A DNA stretch of 64,000 nt from Vibrio syngnathi (lineage in GTDB: Bacteria; Pseudomonadota; Gammaproteobacteria; Enterobacterales; Vibrionaceae). Below, piece by piece: positions 49,207 to 58,624 of this stretch. Positions within the stretch are counted from its first letter, which is position 1, and the number at the start of each line of letters is the position of its first letter. The notes under the pieces are model-generated. The model did no database searches. It saw nothing but the letters and a program-made list of their open reading frames with translations, and was not told the DNA's origin. The position numbers and the translations under genes are program-made. Where the stretch lies: assembly GCF_002119525.1 (NCBI RefSeq), contig NZ_CP017916.1, positions 2,232,001 to 2,296,000 on the forward strand, given 5' to 3'.

Positions 49207-50031
49207 TTAAAGGAGATGAGACGACGAAAAGGTTCTCATCTCTATCTGCATGGGTAGCAAATTCCCACCAAGCGTAACAGCAAATCGGTACTGGTCATCC
49301 AATCGACCTAAGCTACATTGCCAACATGTAGAAACATCGCTTTGTTCAGCAGAATCCAAATCCAACCTAATTCCATTATGTAGCCTAATTTCGCGATACA
49401 ACCCTGTTTGAAAGCCTGACGACCTGAGTTCCAATGTCTTGTTAGTCAAGCTAGAGAAATCAAACGAAAAGCTTCGCAACGATGTCGCTAGCCCCTTGCC
49501 CGTCGCTTTGATGTACGACTCTTTTAATGCCCACAGATCGAAAAAACGCTCTCTCTGTTCTTCCTTGCAAAGCTCAAGTAAATCCGCCAACTCTTTATCT
49601 GAAAAGTAGTGCTTCATGATCGAGTCGATATTGGTCGAACTTCTTGCGTGTTCAATATCAACACCTAATTGAACTTGCTTCCCTTCTCTCAGGTAAACCG
49701 CGATTAACAAATGTTCTTTGCTATGACTGATATTGAAATTTAACCCCGTCTTGAGTTGCTGTTCGGCGACTAAACTTGGCTTTCCTTTCTCGCCATATTC
49801 AAAGCGCCACGCTTCAGGCATCAAATCAGAATAACGAGACAGCACCTTTCTTAAGTAATTTCGAACATACAGGGCCTGAATTTTAGATGAGGGCATTCGA
49901 TAGCGCTCGACTTTCGCTATTTCATCGGCCGTGAGTGTTTGCTTAAGACACGAAACGCTATCGATATCATCACGCAAATCACTCAAAGAACATAACCATA
50001 AATCAACGACTGGATTTTCCATTTTACTCAT
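49207..50031 (-). CDS. pfaE: 4'-phosphopantetheinyl transferase of the PUFA synthase
   Basis: 274 residues of Sfp type: LNFNISHSKEHLLIAV, the Mg site LGVDIEHAR, and FFDLWALKESYIKATGKGL. It transfers phosphopantetheine from CoA to the ACP serines of PfaA. Divergent from pfaA across a 700-bp region. Its 3' end contains a GAGATGAGA/TCTCATCTC inverted repeat. Confidence 0.92.
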   Translation of the reverse strand: MSKMENPVVDLWLCSLSDLRDDIDSVSCLKQTLTADEIAKVERYRMPSSKIQALYVRNYLRKVLSRYSDLMPEAWRFEYGEKGKPSLVAEQQLKTGLNFNISHSKEHLLIAVYLREGKQVQLGVDIEHARSSTNIDSIMKHYFSDKELADLLELCKEEQRERFFDLWALKESYIKATGKGLATSLRSFSFDFSSLTNKTLELRSSGFQTGLYREIRLHNGIRLDLDSAEQSDVSTCWQCSLGRLDDQYRFAVTLGGNLLPMQIEMRTFSSSHLL

Positions 50032-50357
50032 GCTTACTTCTTCAAACCACTCATCAAAAAAACACCAAACCGAACAAATTTAACTCATCTATGATTTGAG
50101 ATAAACATAGAGAATTCGTGCAGGAAACACCTTTCACATAGGGAATTAAAACTAACTTTCCAAATGATAACAAATTAAAACACAGATCACACTTAGCCTT
50201 ATAGAGCAGACACCTATTAAATGTTACTTACAAAAATATGACATAGATCTCATGGAGCACAAAAATAGAGTATAAACACTAAATAACCACTCATACCCTG
50301 TAGTTATCAATAAGTTAACATCACTAAAAACACAAAAAACAAAAGTTCAGAAAAATC

Positions 50358-50374
50358 ATCTGGTCTGAACAGAT
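50358..50374. promoter_or_regulatory. FadR-like operator upstream of pfaA
   Basis: ATCTGGTCTGAACAGAT is a near-perfect dyad (seven of eight pairs) and fits the FadR pattern CTGGTNNGANCAG; it differs at only three positions from the fadB-type site ATCTGGTACGACCAGAT as I recall it. It is about 360 bp before the pfaA ATG and 330 bp from the pfaE ATG. Confidence 0.55.
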
Positions 50375-50502
50375 CATAGTGGCCGCTGGGAGCATTGTAT
50401 CGGCAACTCACCTCGGGTAGCCTGCTCAACCATTAAACAAATTCACACGTTTTTATTGCGGATAACTGCTTTCCGTTAAGCAGTACTTTGGACAGGATTT
50501 AA

Positions 50503-50544
50503 ATGGACATTACCCTCACATTCGAATACTCCCTTCACGCATGA
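50503..50544 (+). CDS. Possible leader peptide, 13 residues
   Basis: ATG GAC ... TGA encodes MDITLTFEYSLHA. AGGA lies six or seven bases before the ATG. Its stop overlaps the ATG of the next small frame (ATGA). No similarity can be judged at this length. Confidence 0.3.
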   Translation: MDITLTFEYSLHA

Positions 50545-50735
50545 AACACGTTCTCAACGTCTGCAAGTCAATGAACTTCGCACTCCCTATTTCAGTCAGG
50601 TGGCCAACTTTCGGCAACCTTACTCTTCAGCTGCGTTTGCCCAAATCTGTTTCAGATTTATTTTCGATTCAATTAAAAGCGCAGCCTCAAAACACGACAT
50701 CGCCCTCAGTGATTTCAAGTGGAGACTCACAATGA
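50541..50735 (+). CDS. Possible upstream reading frame coupled to pfaA, 64 residues
   Basis: Starts at ATG 50541 (overlapping the leader stop) and ends at TGA 50733-50735, which overlaps the pfaA ATG as ATGA. The product (MKHVLNVCKSMNFALPISVR at its start) has no recognised domain. The frame may be translated only to couple ribosomes to pfaA, or may be chance. Confidence 0.3.
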   Translation: MKHVLNVCKSMNFALPISVRWPTFGNLTLQLRLPKSVSDLFSIQLKAQPQNTTSPSVISSGDSQ

Positions 50736-53700
50736 GCCAACCCGAAAAAAATACACCGGAATCAGTCGACGACACTCGACTTAATAAACGTCTTAAAGAC
50801 ATGCCTATTGCTATCGTTGGTATGGCAAGCATGTTTGCGAACTCTCGTTACCTGAATAAATTTTGGGATCTTATCAGCGAAAAGATCGATGCAATTACCG
50901 AAGTACCAGATACGCACTGGCGTCCAGAAGATTACTACGATGCAGATCGTACTACGCCAGACAAGTCTTACTGTAAGCGCGGTGGTTTCATCCCTGAAGT
51001 GGACTTCAACCCAATGGAGTTCGGCCTTCCGCCAAATATCCTAGAACTGACGGATACATCACAGCTGCTTTCTTTGATCGTGGCAAAAGAAGTACTTGAA
51101 GATGCGAAACTTCCTGAAGGCTACGATCGCGATAAGATCGGTATCACACTCGGTGTGGGTGGTGGTCAGAAGATCGCTCAAAGCCTAAATGCTCGTCTTC
51201 AATACCCTGTTTTGAAAAAAGTCTTCAAGAGCAGTGGCATCAACGACGAAGACAGCGAAATGCTGATCAAAAAATTCCAAGACCAATACATCCACTGGGA
51301 AGAGAACTCATTCCCTGGTTCATTGGGTAACGTAATTTCAGGTCGTATTGCTAACCGCTTTGACCTTGGCGGCATCAACTGTGTGGTAGACGCTGCTTGT
51401 GCAGGTTCTTTAGCCGCAATGCGCATGGCTTTAAGTGAGCTAGTTGAAGGCCGCAGTGAAATGATGATCACAGGTGGTGTGTGTACTGATAACTCACCAA
51501 CCATGTACATGAGCTTCTCTAAAACACCAGCATTCACTACTAATGAAACAATTCAACCTTTCGATATCGACTCAAAAGGGATGATGATTGGTGAAGGCAT
51601 TGGCATGGTTGCTCTTAAGCGTCTTGAAGATGCAGAGCGCGACGGCGACAGAATTTACTCAGTGATTAAAGGTGTCGGTTCTTCTTCGGATGGTAAGTTC
51701 AAGAGTATTTACGCACCTCGCCCTGAAGGACAAGCAAAAGCACTAAAACGTGCTTACGATGATGCTGGTTTCGCACCGCACACACTTGGCCTTTTAGAAG
51801 CGCACGGTACAGGCACTGCTGCAGGTGATGTGGCTGAATTTGGTGGCTTAAACTCGGTATTCAGTGAGAACAATGAAGAGAAGCAACACATTGCGTTAGG
51901 CTCTGTGAAATCTCAAATTGGTCACACTAAATCAACCGCGGGTACTGCAGGTCTAATTAAAGCTGCCTTAGCACTGCACCACAAAGTACTGCCGCCAACG
52001 ATTAACGTATCGGCTCCGAATCCTAAGTTGGATATCGAGAACTCACCGTTCTACCTAAACACACAAACGCGTCCTTGGATGAAACGTGTTGACGGCACAC
52101 CACGCCGTGCAGGTATCAGCTCATTTGGTTTTGGTGGCACTAACTTCCACGTTGTATTGGAAGAGTACACTCCAGAACACGCTCGCGGTGACAAATACCG
52201 TCAGCGCCAAGTACCGCAAACTCTGTTATTCAGCGCGGAATCTCGTCAAGCACTGATCAATGAGCTCAAGCAGGTTTCAACTCAAGCTGCCGATGCTGCG
52301 TTCAAACTAGAAGCGCTTGCTGAGCAGCACGCTCTACGCGAAGTTGGCGCTAAGCACGCTCGTCTTGGTTTAGTTGTAATTGACCAGGCAGACCTTCAAG
52401 CGCAACTGACTCAAGCGGTTTCTATGCTTGAGAGCCAAGCCAAAACACATTGGCAGATGCCAAACGGTACTAGCTACCGTGAGTCGGCACTGATTGCTGA
52501 AAACGGTGCGGGTAAAGTGGCAGCGCTATTTGCAGGTCAAGGTTCGCAATACCTCAACATGGGTCGCGAACTTGCGTGTCATTACCCTGAAATGCGCCAA
52601 CAGCTTGCTCAAGCGGATCAAGTATTTGGTCAACACAAGAAAACGGCTCTGTCGCAAATTCTGTTCCCAATTCCAACCTTCACACCAGAAGCAACCAAAG
52701 CTCAAGAAGCGGTGTTAACCAACACGGCCAATGCGCAAAGTGCGATTGGTACTGTGTCTATGGGTCAGTTCGACATCATGACTCAAGCTGGCTTCAAAGC
52801 CGACATGGTCGCAGGGCACAGCTTTGGTGAGTTAAGTGCACTATGTGCATCGGGTGTTATCTCGCAAGACGATTACTACCAGTTAGCTTTCGCTCGTGGC
52901 GATGCTATGGCTGCGACACCTGAACAAGGCGACAGCGGTACTATGTTTGCGGTCATCCTAGACGCAGACAAACTTCCAGCCGTTGAAAGCTGCATCAGCC
53001 AATTCGAAGGTGTGAGTATTGCCAACTACAACGCTCCGACTCAACTGGTGATTGCAGGTCCAACTACGACGGTTCAACAAGCAGCACAAGCGCTAACAGA
53101 ACAAGGCTTCAAAGCGATTGCTCTGCCTGTTTCTGGCGCTTTCCACACACCGCTTGTTGCTCACGCTCAAAAACCATTTGCTGCTGCAATTGATAAAGCT
53201 TCATTCAGCGCTCCAACGCTGCCGCTTTACTCAAACGCAACAGGCAAACTGCACAGCAAAGACGCTAAAGCGATTAAGAAAGCGTTCAAGCAGCACATGC
53301 TGCAATCGGTTCGTTTTAGCGAGCAAATTGAAGCGATGTATGAAGCCGGTGCGCGTGTATTCGTTGAGTTCGGTCCGAAAAACATTCTTCAAAAGCTGGT
53401 TGAGAAAACATTGGCTGATAAGAACGAAGAGCTTTACGCAATCAGCATCAACCCAAGCCCTAAAGGCGACAGTGACCAACAGCTTCGTTTAGCTGCAGTT
53501 CAACTGTGCGTGGCAGGTGTTTCATTAGACAACATTGACCCTTACCAAGCTGACATTGCTGAACCTGCGAAGGCATCACCAATGAACATCAAGCTGAATG
53601 CAACCAACTACATCAGCCCTGCTACTCGTAAGAAAATGGATCAATCATTGGCTTCGGGCAACGTCACCGAAAAGACTGAGATTGTTGAAGTGAAAGTTGA

Positions 53701-56700
53701 AGTCGAGAAAATCGTGGAAAAAGAAGTGATCAAAACAGAAATCGTTGAAGTACCTGTGGCTGCTCCTCAAGCTTCAAATGTACAACAGTCAGCTGCTCTA
53801 GCACCAAGCGCACAAGTAGCAACAACAGCTCAGCAGCCTCAAGTGGTTCAAACAGCCCCGTCTAACGTAACGGTTGATGAATCTTCATTGCAGTCGTTCT
53901 TCAATGCTCAACAACAAGCAGCGGAAGTACATCAGCAGTTCTTGGCGATTCCTCAGCAATACGGTGACACATTCAACACCTTAATGTCTGAGCAAGCGAA
54001 AATGGCAACAGCAGGCGTAGCAATTCCAGAGAACCTGCAACGTTCTATGGAAATGTTCCACCAGCACCAAGCTGAAACGCTAAAAGCTCACGCTCATTAC
54101 CTAGAGATGCAAGCACACAGCAACAACTCAGCACTTAATATGCTGACGCAAGGTTCAGTACAAACGGCACAACCAACCTTCGTTGCTTCTGTAAATGCTC
54201 AGCCAGCGATTCAAGCTCCAACTACTTCAGCAGCTATCGTTCAACAGCCTGTAGCTCAAGTACAAGCGACTCCTGTACAAGCTCAGTCTGTTCAAGCAGC
54301 ACCAGTTCAAAATACAACAGCTCAGCAAGCTCCAGTCCAGAAAGCCGTTCCTGCACCGCAAGTAGCCGCTCAAGCGGCAGCGCCTGTTGCAGCTAAGCCT
54401 GTGCCAGTTAAAGCACAACCAGCTCCTGTGGCTGCACCAGTAGCAGTACAATCAGCCGATGCTGAAAAAGTGATGCTAGAAGTGGTCGCGGAGAAAACGG
54501 GTTACCCAACGGAAATGCTTGATCTAGAAATGGACATGGAAGCAGACCTTGGTATCGACTCAATCAAGCGCGTAGAGATCCTTGGTACCGTTCAAGACGA
54601 AATGCCGAACCTACCTGAGCTGAACCCTGAAGATTTAGCTGAGTGTCGTACTCTTGGTGAAATCGTCGGCTACATGAACAGTAAAAGCATGAACAGCAAG
54701 ATGCCAGCATCAGCGCCTGTGGCAGCACAGCCAAGCGCAACTGCTCCTGTTCAAGCAGCTGCCATAGTTAATGGTCTTGATGCGAAAGTCGTTCAACAAA
54801 CCATGCTAGAAGTGGTTGCTGAAAAGACAGGTTACCCAACGGAAATGCTTGATCTAGAAATGGATATGGAAGCAGACCTTGGTATCGACTCAATCAAGCG
54901 TGTTGAGATTCTTGGTACGGTTCAAGATGAACTGCCTACTCTTCCAGAGCTAAACCCTGAAGACTTAGCTGAGTGTCGTACTCTTGGCGAAATCGTTGCT
55001 TACATGAACAGCAAGCTTCCAGCTTCGGCACCAGTAGTCGCTCAAACTGCAGCAACTTCAGTTCAAGCAGCTAGCGGACTAGATGCGGCTGTCGTTCAAA
55101 AAACCATGTTAGAAGTAGTGGCAGAGAAGACGGGCTACCCGACTGAAATGCTAGACCTAGCAATGGACATGGAAGCTGACCTTGGTATCGACTCAATCAA
55201 GCGTGTTGAAATCCTAGGTACGGTTCAAGACGAACTACCGACTCTTCCAGAGCTAAACCCTGAAGACCTCGCTGAGTGTCGTACTCTAGGCGAGATAGTT
55301 GCTTACATGAATACTAAAAGCATGAACAGCAAACTTCCAGCTTCTGCTCCAGTAGCGGCTCAAGCATCTGCCCCAGTACAAGCAGTATCAAACGGTTTAA
55401 ACGCAGAACAAGTTCAAAGCACAATGTTGAGCGTAGTAGCGGATAAAACGGGCTACCCAACAGAAATGCTCGACCTAGCAATGGACATGGAAGCAGACCT
55501 TGGCATCGACTCAATCAAACGTGTTGAGATCCTTGGTACGGTTCAAGACCAGCTACCAACGCTGCCAGAGCTAAACCCTGAAGACCTAGCTGAGTGTCGT
55601 ACTCTTGGCGAAATCGTTGCTTACATGAACAGCAAGCTAGCTCCTATTTCGGAAGCAGCGACAGTAGCTCCAGAAGCACAAGCAGATACTGTTGCAGAAA
55701 GCACGAACAACGACCTAAACCCTGCTCACGTTCAATCAACCATGATGGAAGTGGTTGCCGATAAAACTGGCTACCCAGCAGAAATGCTCGACCTAGCGAT
55801 GGACATGGAAGCAGACCTTGGTATCGACTCAATCAAACGTGTTGAGATTTTAGGAACAGTTCAAGACCAGCTACCAACGCTGCCAGAACTAAACCCTGAA
55901 GACCTAGCTGAGTGTCGTACGCTTGGTGAAATCGTTACCTACATGCAAAGCAAGCTATCCGCTGCTGCACCCGTAGCGACTCCTAAAGCGGAATCGGTAA
56001 CGCCTATCGCAGAAACAGCGACAGCGGAACTTCCTCCACACAATGAGGTAGCGCTAAAAAAGCTACCAGCGGCAGATAAACTCGTCGATTGTTTCTCAAA
56101 AGACGCTTGTGTCGTGATCACTGATGATGGTCACAACGCCGGTGTTCTAGCAGAAAAGTTGACCGCTAACGGCATTCAAGTTGCTGTAGTGCGTAGTGCT
56201 CTTTCTGCCGCGTCACCTTTAAACAGTGAAATCGCAAGCTACACACTCAACAGCGTCGATGATGCTGGTGTGACTGCAGTTATTAACGACATCGAAGCAG
56301 ACCTTAAAACGTCGAACAAAGTGATTGCGGGCTTCATTCACCTACAAGCTATCGTTGATGCTAAACAAAGCAACGAGCAAGCGGTTAACTTGAATGCAGA
56401 CTCAAGAGCTTCGCTAACCACAGCGTTCTTATTCGCCAAGCACCTAAATGGCCAACTGAATGCCGTTTCTGGTCGTAGCGTGTTCTTCACACTAAGCCGT
56501 ATCGATGGTGGCTTTGGTTACCTAGATACTAAGCAACTAGCAAATGCAGAACTTAACCAAGCGGCTCTATCTGGTCTAACTAAGACACTGAGCCATGAAT
56601 GGTCAAACGTGTTCTGCCGTGCATTGGATGCTGACGCTTCTATTGATGCTCGTCACCTAGCTGAAGCTATCATAGGCGAACTGTTCGATATCGATACCAA

Positions 56701-58624
56701 CACCGTTGAAATCGGCCTTAGCCATGCGGAAAACGGTGAATCTGGTCGTGCAACATTGATTGCTGCAACACCAGGCGCTGCACAAACCAAAAACGCAGGC
56801 GCTCAGCTCACCAAGAGCGACAAAGTTCTCGTAACGGGTGGCGCTAAAGGCGTGACGTTTGAATGTGCACTGACGCTTGCTAAGCAATGTAAGTCTCACT
56901 TCATTCTTGCAGGTCGTAGTAAGCATATTACTTCAGCTGAGCTACCTCAGTGGGCACAAGGCAAGCAAGAGAAAGAGCTAAAACCAGCGGCTATCGCTCA
57001 CCTACAAGCTACGGGTGATAAGCCAACGCCGAAGAAAGTTGATGCCTTGCTAAAACCGGTATTGAGCAGCCTTGAAATCAACGCAGCACTTGCCGCTTTC
57101 AACGAGATTGGCGCGAGCGCTGAATACCTAAGCCTAGATGTATCGAACCATGAGTCAGTAGCGAAAACGCTGGCGAATTTCGAAGGTATCACGGGTCTTA
57201 TCCACGGCGCTGGTGTACTGGCTGACAAACACATTCAAGACAAAACACTTGATGAACTGAACATGGTTTACGGCACGAAAGTGGGCGGACTAGAAGCGGT
57301 TCTTGGTGGTCTTGATAGCAGCAAGCTAAAACTGATTGCGATGTTCTCTTCGGCGGCGGGTTTCTACGGAAACACGGGCCAAAGCGATTACTCTATGTCT
57401 AACGAAATCCTAAACAAAGCGGCTCTGCAATTGTCTGCTCGCAACCCTCAAGCGAAAGTGATGAGCTTTAACTGGGGACCGTGGGACGGTGGCATGGTCA
57501 ACGCAGCACTGAAACGTATGTTCACAGAGCGCGGTGTGTACGTAATTCCTCTTCAGGCAGGTGCAGAGCTGTTTAGTTCTCAACTACTGAACGAAACTGG
57601 CATTCAACTGCTGGTTGGTACGAGCATGCAAGGTTCTGACAACAAGGAAGCTGCTGTAAAAAAGCTTAATGCGGAGTCTGTGCATCTTGCAAAGAGTCCG
57701 CTGAATACAAGCATCACTGTGACACGTCATCTTGATCCTAAGGCTTTGCCTTTCATTCAAGATCACTGCATTGCCGGTAACCCAGTGTTACCGACAGTGT
57801 GTGCCATCCAATGGATGCGTGAAGTCGCAGAGCAACTGTTAGGGGTGAACGTTAGCGTTCACAACTACAAACTGCTGAAAGGTGTGATTTTTGATACTGA
57901 TGAAGTGCAAGAGCTAACGCTTGTCTTGTCTGCAGACACTAAGAAGCCGTCCTCTGATGCTAAATCAAAAGATCAGCTAAAAGCTGTGATCAGTTGCCAA
58001 GGGCGACCACAGTATCAAGCTCAGTTGCAAGTTGCCTCTGTGCTAGTGTCTGAAGATGTTCAACAAGCGTCAGAAAAGCGCTTTGAAGCCAACACTTCAA
58101 CACCTGTAACAACGGCGCAAGCTCTATACAGTGATGGCACTCTATTTCATGGTCCAAGACTGCAAGGTATTACCTCAGTTGAACGCTTTGATGACTTAGG
58201 CTTATTGGCTCAATGCCAGTTGCCTCAGATTGAAAACAGCGACTGCGGAGCTTTTATTCCTAAGCAAGGCTTTGGCGATAGCCAGCCATTTGCTGAAGAT
58301 TATCTGTTGCAAGCCATGTTGGTATGGGCTCGATTGAAATACGGCGCGGCAAGCCTACCGTCTGCAATCGGTGAGTTTATTTGTTACGCACCGATGCACG
58401 ATGGTGACCAAGGTTGGCTAGAGCTGAGCGTGATAAAAAGCACGGCTCGTTCGCTGCAAGCTGATATCTCGCTTTACCACCAAGATGGTCGGTTAAGCGC
58501 AGTAATGAAAGGTGCCAAAGTCACCATCAGCAAGAGCTTAAATGACGCATTTTTGCCGAAGTCTAGCTCAGCAGTATCGAAGAAAGAGGCGACTAAGAAC
58601 CCAGAAAAGGAGCAATTGTCATAG
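50732..58624 (+). CDS. pfaA: PUFA synthase subunit PfaA (KS-MAT-5xACP-KR)
   Basis: 2630 residues. Ketosynthase (about 25-490) with Cys223 (DAACAGS), His358 (EAHGTGT) and His398 (IGHTK). Acyltransferase (about 605-910) with Ser697 in GHSFGE. A Gln/Ala/Pro-rich linker with a charged KVEVEKIVEKEVIK stretch follows. Five ACPs have LGIDSIKR serines at 1277, 1387, 1488, 1594 and 1700. Ketoreductase has VLVTGGAKGV (about 2032) and Tyr2220. A C-terminal hot-dog/dehydratase-like region follows (about 2330-2600: HCIAGNPVLPTVCAIQWM). Start at ATG 50732 with GGAGA upstream; the open frame extends to 50600 but without family sequence. Builds long-chain PUFA with PfaB and PfaC. Confidence 0.97.
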   Translation: MSQPEKNTPESVDDTRLNKRLKDMPIAIVGMASMFANSRYLNKFWDLISEKIDAITEVPDTHWRPEDYYDADRTTPDKSYCKRGGFIPEVDFNPMEFGLPPNILELTDTSQLLSLIVAKEVLEDAKLPEGYDRDKIGITLGVGGGQKIAQSLNARLQYPVLKKVFKSSGINDEDSEMLIKKFQDQYIHWEENSFPGSLGNVISGRIANRFDLGGINCVVDAACAGSLAAMRMALSELVEGRSEMMITGGVCTDNSPTMYMSFSKTPAFTTNETIQPFDIDSKGMMIGEGIGMVALKRLEDAERDGDRIYSVIKGVGSSSDGKFKSIYAPRPEGQAKALKRAYDDAGFAPHTLGLLEAHGTGTAAGDVAEFGGLNSVFSENNEEKQHIALGSVKSQIGHTKSTAGTAGLIKAALALHHKVLPPTINVSAPNPKLDIENSPFYLNTQTRPWMKRVDGTPRRAGISSFGFGGTNFHVVLEEYTPEHARGDKYRQRQVPQTLLFSAESRQALINELKQVSTQAADAAFKLEALAEQHALREVGAKHARLGLVVIDQADLQAQLTQAVSMLESQAKTHWQMPNGTSYRESALIAENGAGKVAALFAGQGSQYLNMGRELACHYPEMRQQLAQADQVFGQHKKTALSQILFPIPTFTPEATKAQEAVLTNTANAQSAIGTVSMGQFDIMTQAGFKADMVAGHSFGELSALCASGVISQDDYYQLAFARGDAMAATPEQGDSGTMFAVILDADKLPAVESCISQFEGVSIANYNAPTQLVIAGPTTTVQQAAQALTEQGFKAIALPVSGAFHTPLVAHAQKPFAAAIDKASFSAPTLPLYSNATGKLHSKDAKAIKKAFKQHMLQSVRFSEQIEAMYEAGARVFVEFGPKNILQKLVEKTLADKNEELYAISINPSPKGDSDQQLRLAAVQLCVAGVSLDNIDPYQADIAEPAKASPMNIKLNATNYISPATRKKMDQSLASGNVTEKTEIVEVKVEVEKIVEKEVIKTEIVEVPVAAPQASNVQQSAALAPSAQVATTAQQPQVVQTAPSNVTVDESSLQSFFNAQQQAAEVHQQFLAIPQQYGDTFNTLMSEQAKMATAGVAIPENLQRSMEMFHQHQAETLKAHAHYLEMQAHSNNSALNMLTQGSVQTAQPTFVASVNAQPAIQAPTTSAAIVQQPVAQVQATPVQAQSVQAAPVQNTTAQQAPVQKAVPAPQVAAQAAAPVAAKPVPVKAQPAPVAAPVAVQSADAEKVMLEVVAEKTGYPTEMLDLEMDMEADLGIDSIKRVEILGTVQDEMPNLPELNPEDLAECRTLGEIVGYMNSKSMNSKMPASAPVAAQPSATAPVQAAAIVNGLDAKVVQQTMLEVVAEKTGYPTEMLDLEMDMEADLGIDSIKRVEILGTVQDELPTLPELNPEDLAECRTLGEIVAYMNSKLPASAPVVAQTAATSVQAASGLDAAVVQKTMLEVVAEKTGYPTEMLDLAMDMEADLGIDSIKRVEILGTVQDELPTLPELNPEDLAECRTLGEIVAYMNTKSMNSKLPASAPVAAQASAPVQAVSNGLNAEQVQSTMLSVVADKTGYPTEMLDLAMDMEADLGIDSIKRVEILGTVQDQLPTLPELNPEDLAECRTLGEIVAYMNSKLAPISEAATVAPEAQADTVAESTNNDLNPAHVQSTMMEVVADKTGYPAEMLDLAMDMEADLGIDSIKRVEILGTVQDQLPTLPELNPEDLAECRTLGEIVTYMQSKLSAAAPVATPKAESVTPIAETATAELPPHNEVALKKLPAADKLVDCFSKDACVVITDDGHNAGVLAEKLTANGIQVAVVRSALSAASPLNSEIASYTLNSVDDAGVTAVINDIEADLKTSNKVIAGFIHLQAIVDAKQSNEQAVNLNADSRASLTTAFLFAKHLNGQLNAVSGRSVFFTLSRIDGGFGYLDTKQLANAELNQAALSGLTKTLSHEWSNVFCRALDADASIDARHLAEAIIGELFDIDTNTVEIGLSHAENGESGRATLIAATPGAAQTKNAGAQLTKSDKVLVTGGAKGVTFECALTLAKQCKSHFILAGRSKHITSAELPQWAQGKQEKELKPAAIAHLQATGDKPTPKKVDALLKPVLSSLEINAALAAFNEIGASAEYLSLDVSNHESVAKTLANFEGITGLIHGAGVLADKHIQDKTLDELNMVYGTKVGGLEAVLGGLDSSKLKLIAMFSSAAGFYGNTGQSDYSMSNEILNKAALQLSARNPQAKVMSFNWGPWDGGMVNAALKRMFTERGVYVIPLQAGAELFSSQLLNETGIQLLVGTSMQGSDNKEAAVKKLNAESVHLAKSPLNTSITVTRHLDPKALPFIQDHCIAGNPVLPTVCAIQWMREVAEQLLGVNVSVHNYKLLKGVIFDTDEVQELTLVLSADTKKPSSDAKSKDQLKAVISCQGRPQYQAQLQVASVLVSEDVQQASEKRFEANTSTPVTTAQALYSDGTLFHGPRLQGITSVERFDDLGLLAQCQLPQIENSDCGAFIPKQGFGDSQPFAEDYLLQAMLVWARLKYGAASLPSAIGEFICYAPMHDGDQGWLELSVIKSTARSLQADISLYHQDGRLSAVMKGAKVTISKSLNDAFLPKSSSAVSKKEATKNPEKEQLS
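54457..55965 (+). repeat. Five tandem ACP coding repeats inside pfaA
   Basis: Near-identical DNA blocks encode TGYPTEMLDL, MDMEADLGIDSIKRVEILG and LPELNPEDLAECRTLGEI. Centres are 330, 303, 318 and 318 bp apart. Linkers between them are Ala/Pro/Gln-rich and differ in length, always in whole codons. ACP1 and ACP2 share LEMD, ACP3-5 LAMD; ACP4 and ACP5 share VADKTGYP and VQDQLPTL. Confidence 0.95.

Larger units (their letters stand above)
50032..50731. other. 700-bp regulatory region between pfaE and pfaA
   Basis: AT-rich left half with the FadR-like site, then an ACTGCTT/AAGCAGT hairpin at about 50466-50484 and two small overlapping reading frames leading into pfaA. No pfaR-type regulator gene is present, although one stands before pfaA in some relatives. 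Confidence 0.6.

Noticed and set aside
49213..49245. GAGATGAGA/TCTCATCTC hairpin as a terminator for the thioesterase gene
   Set aside because: No T-tract follows and it is inside the pfaE coding end.
50600..50731. 44-residue N-terminal extension of PfaA
   Set aside because: No family sequence in it; GGAGA and ATG at 50732 give the expected PfaA start.
54457..55965. Regular 300-330 bp repeats that could suggest a mobile or CRISPR-like array
   Set aside because: In-frame ACP domains of pfaA explain them.
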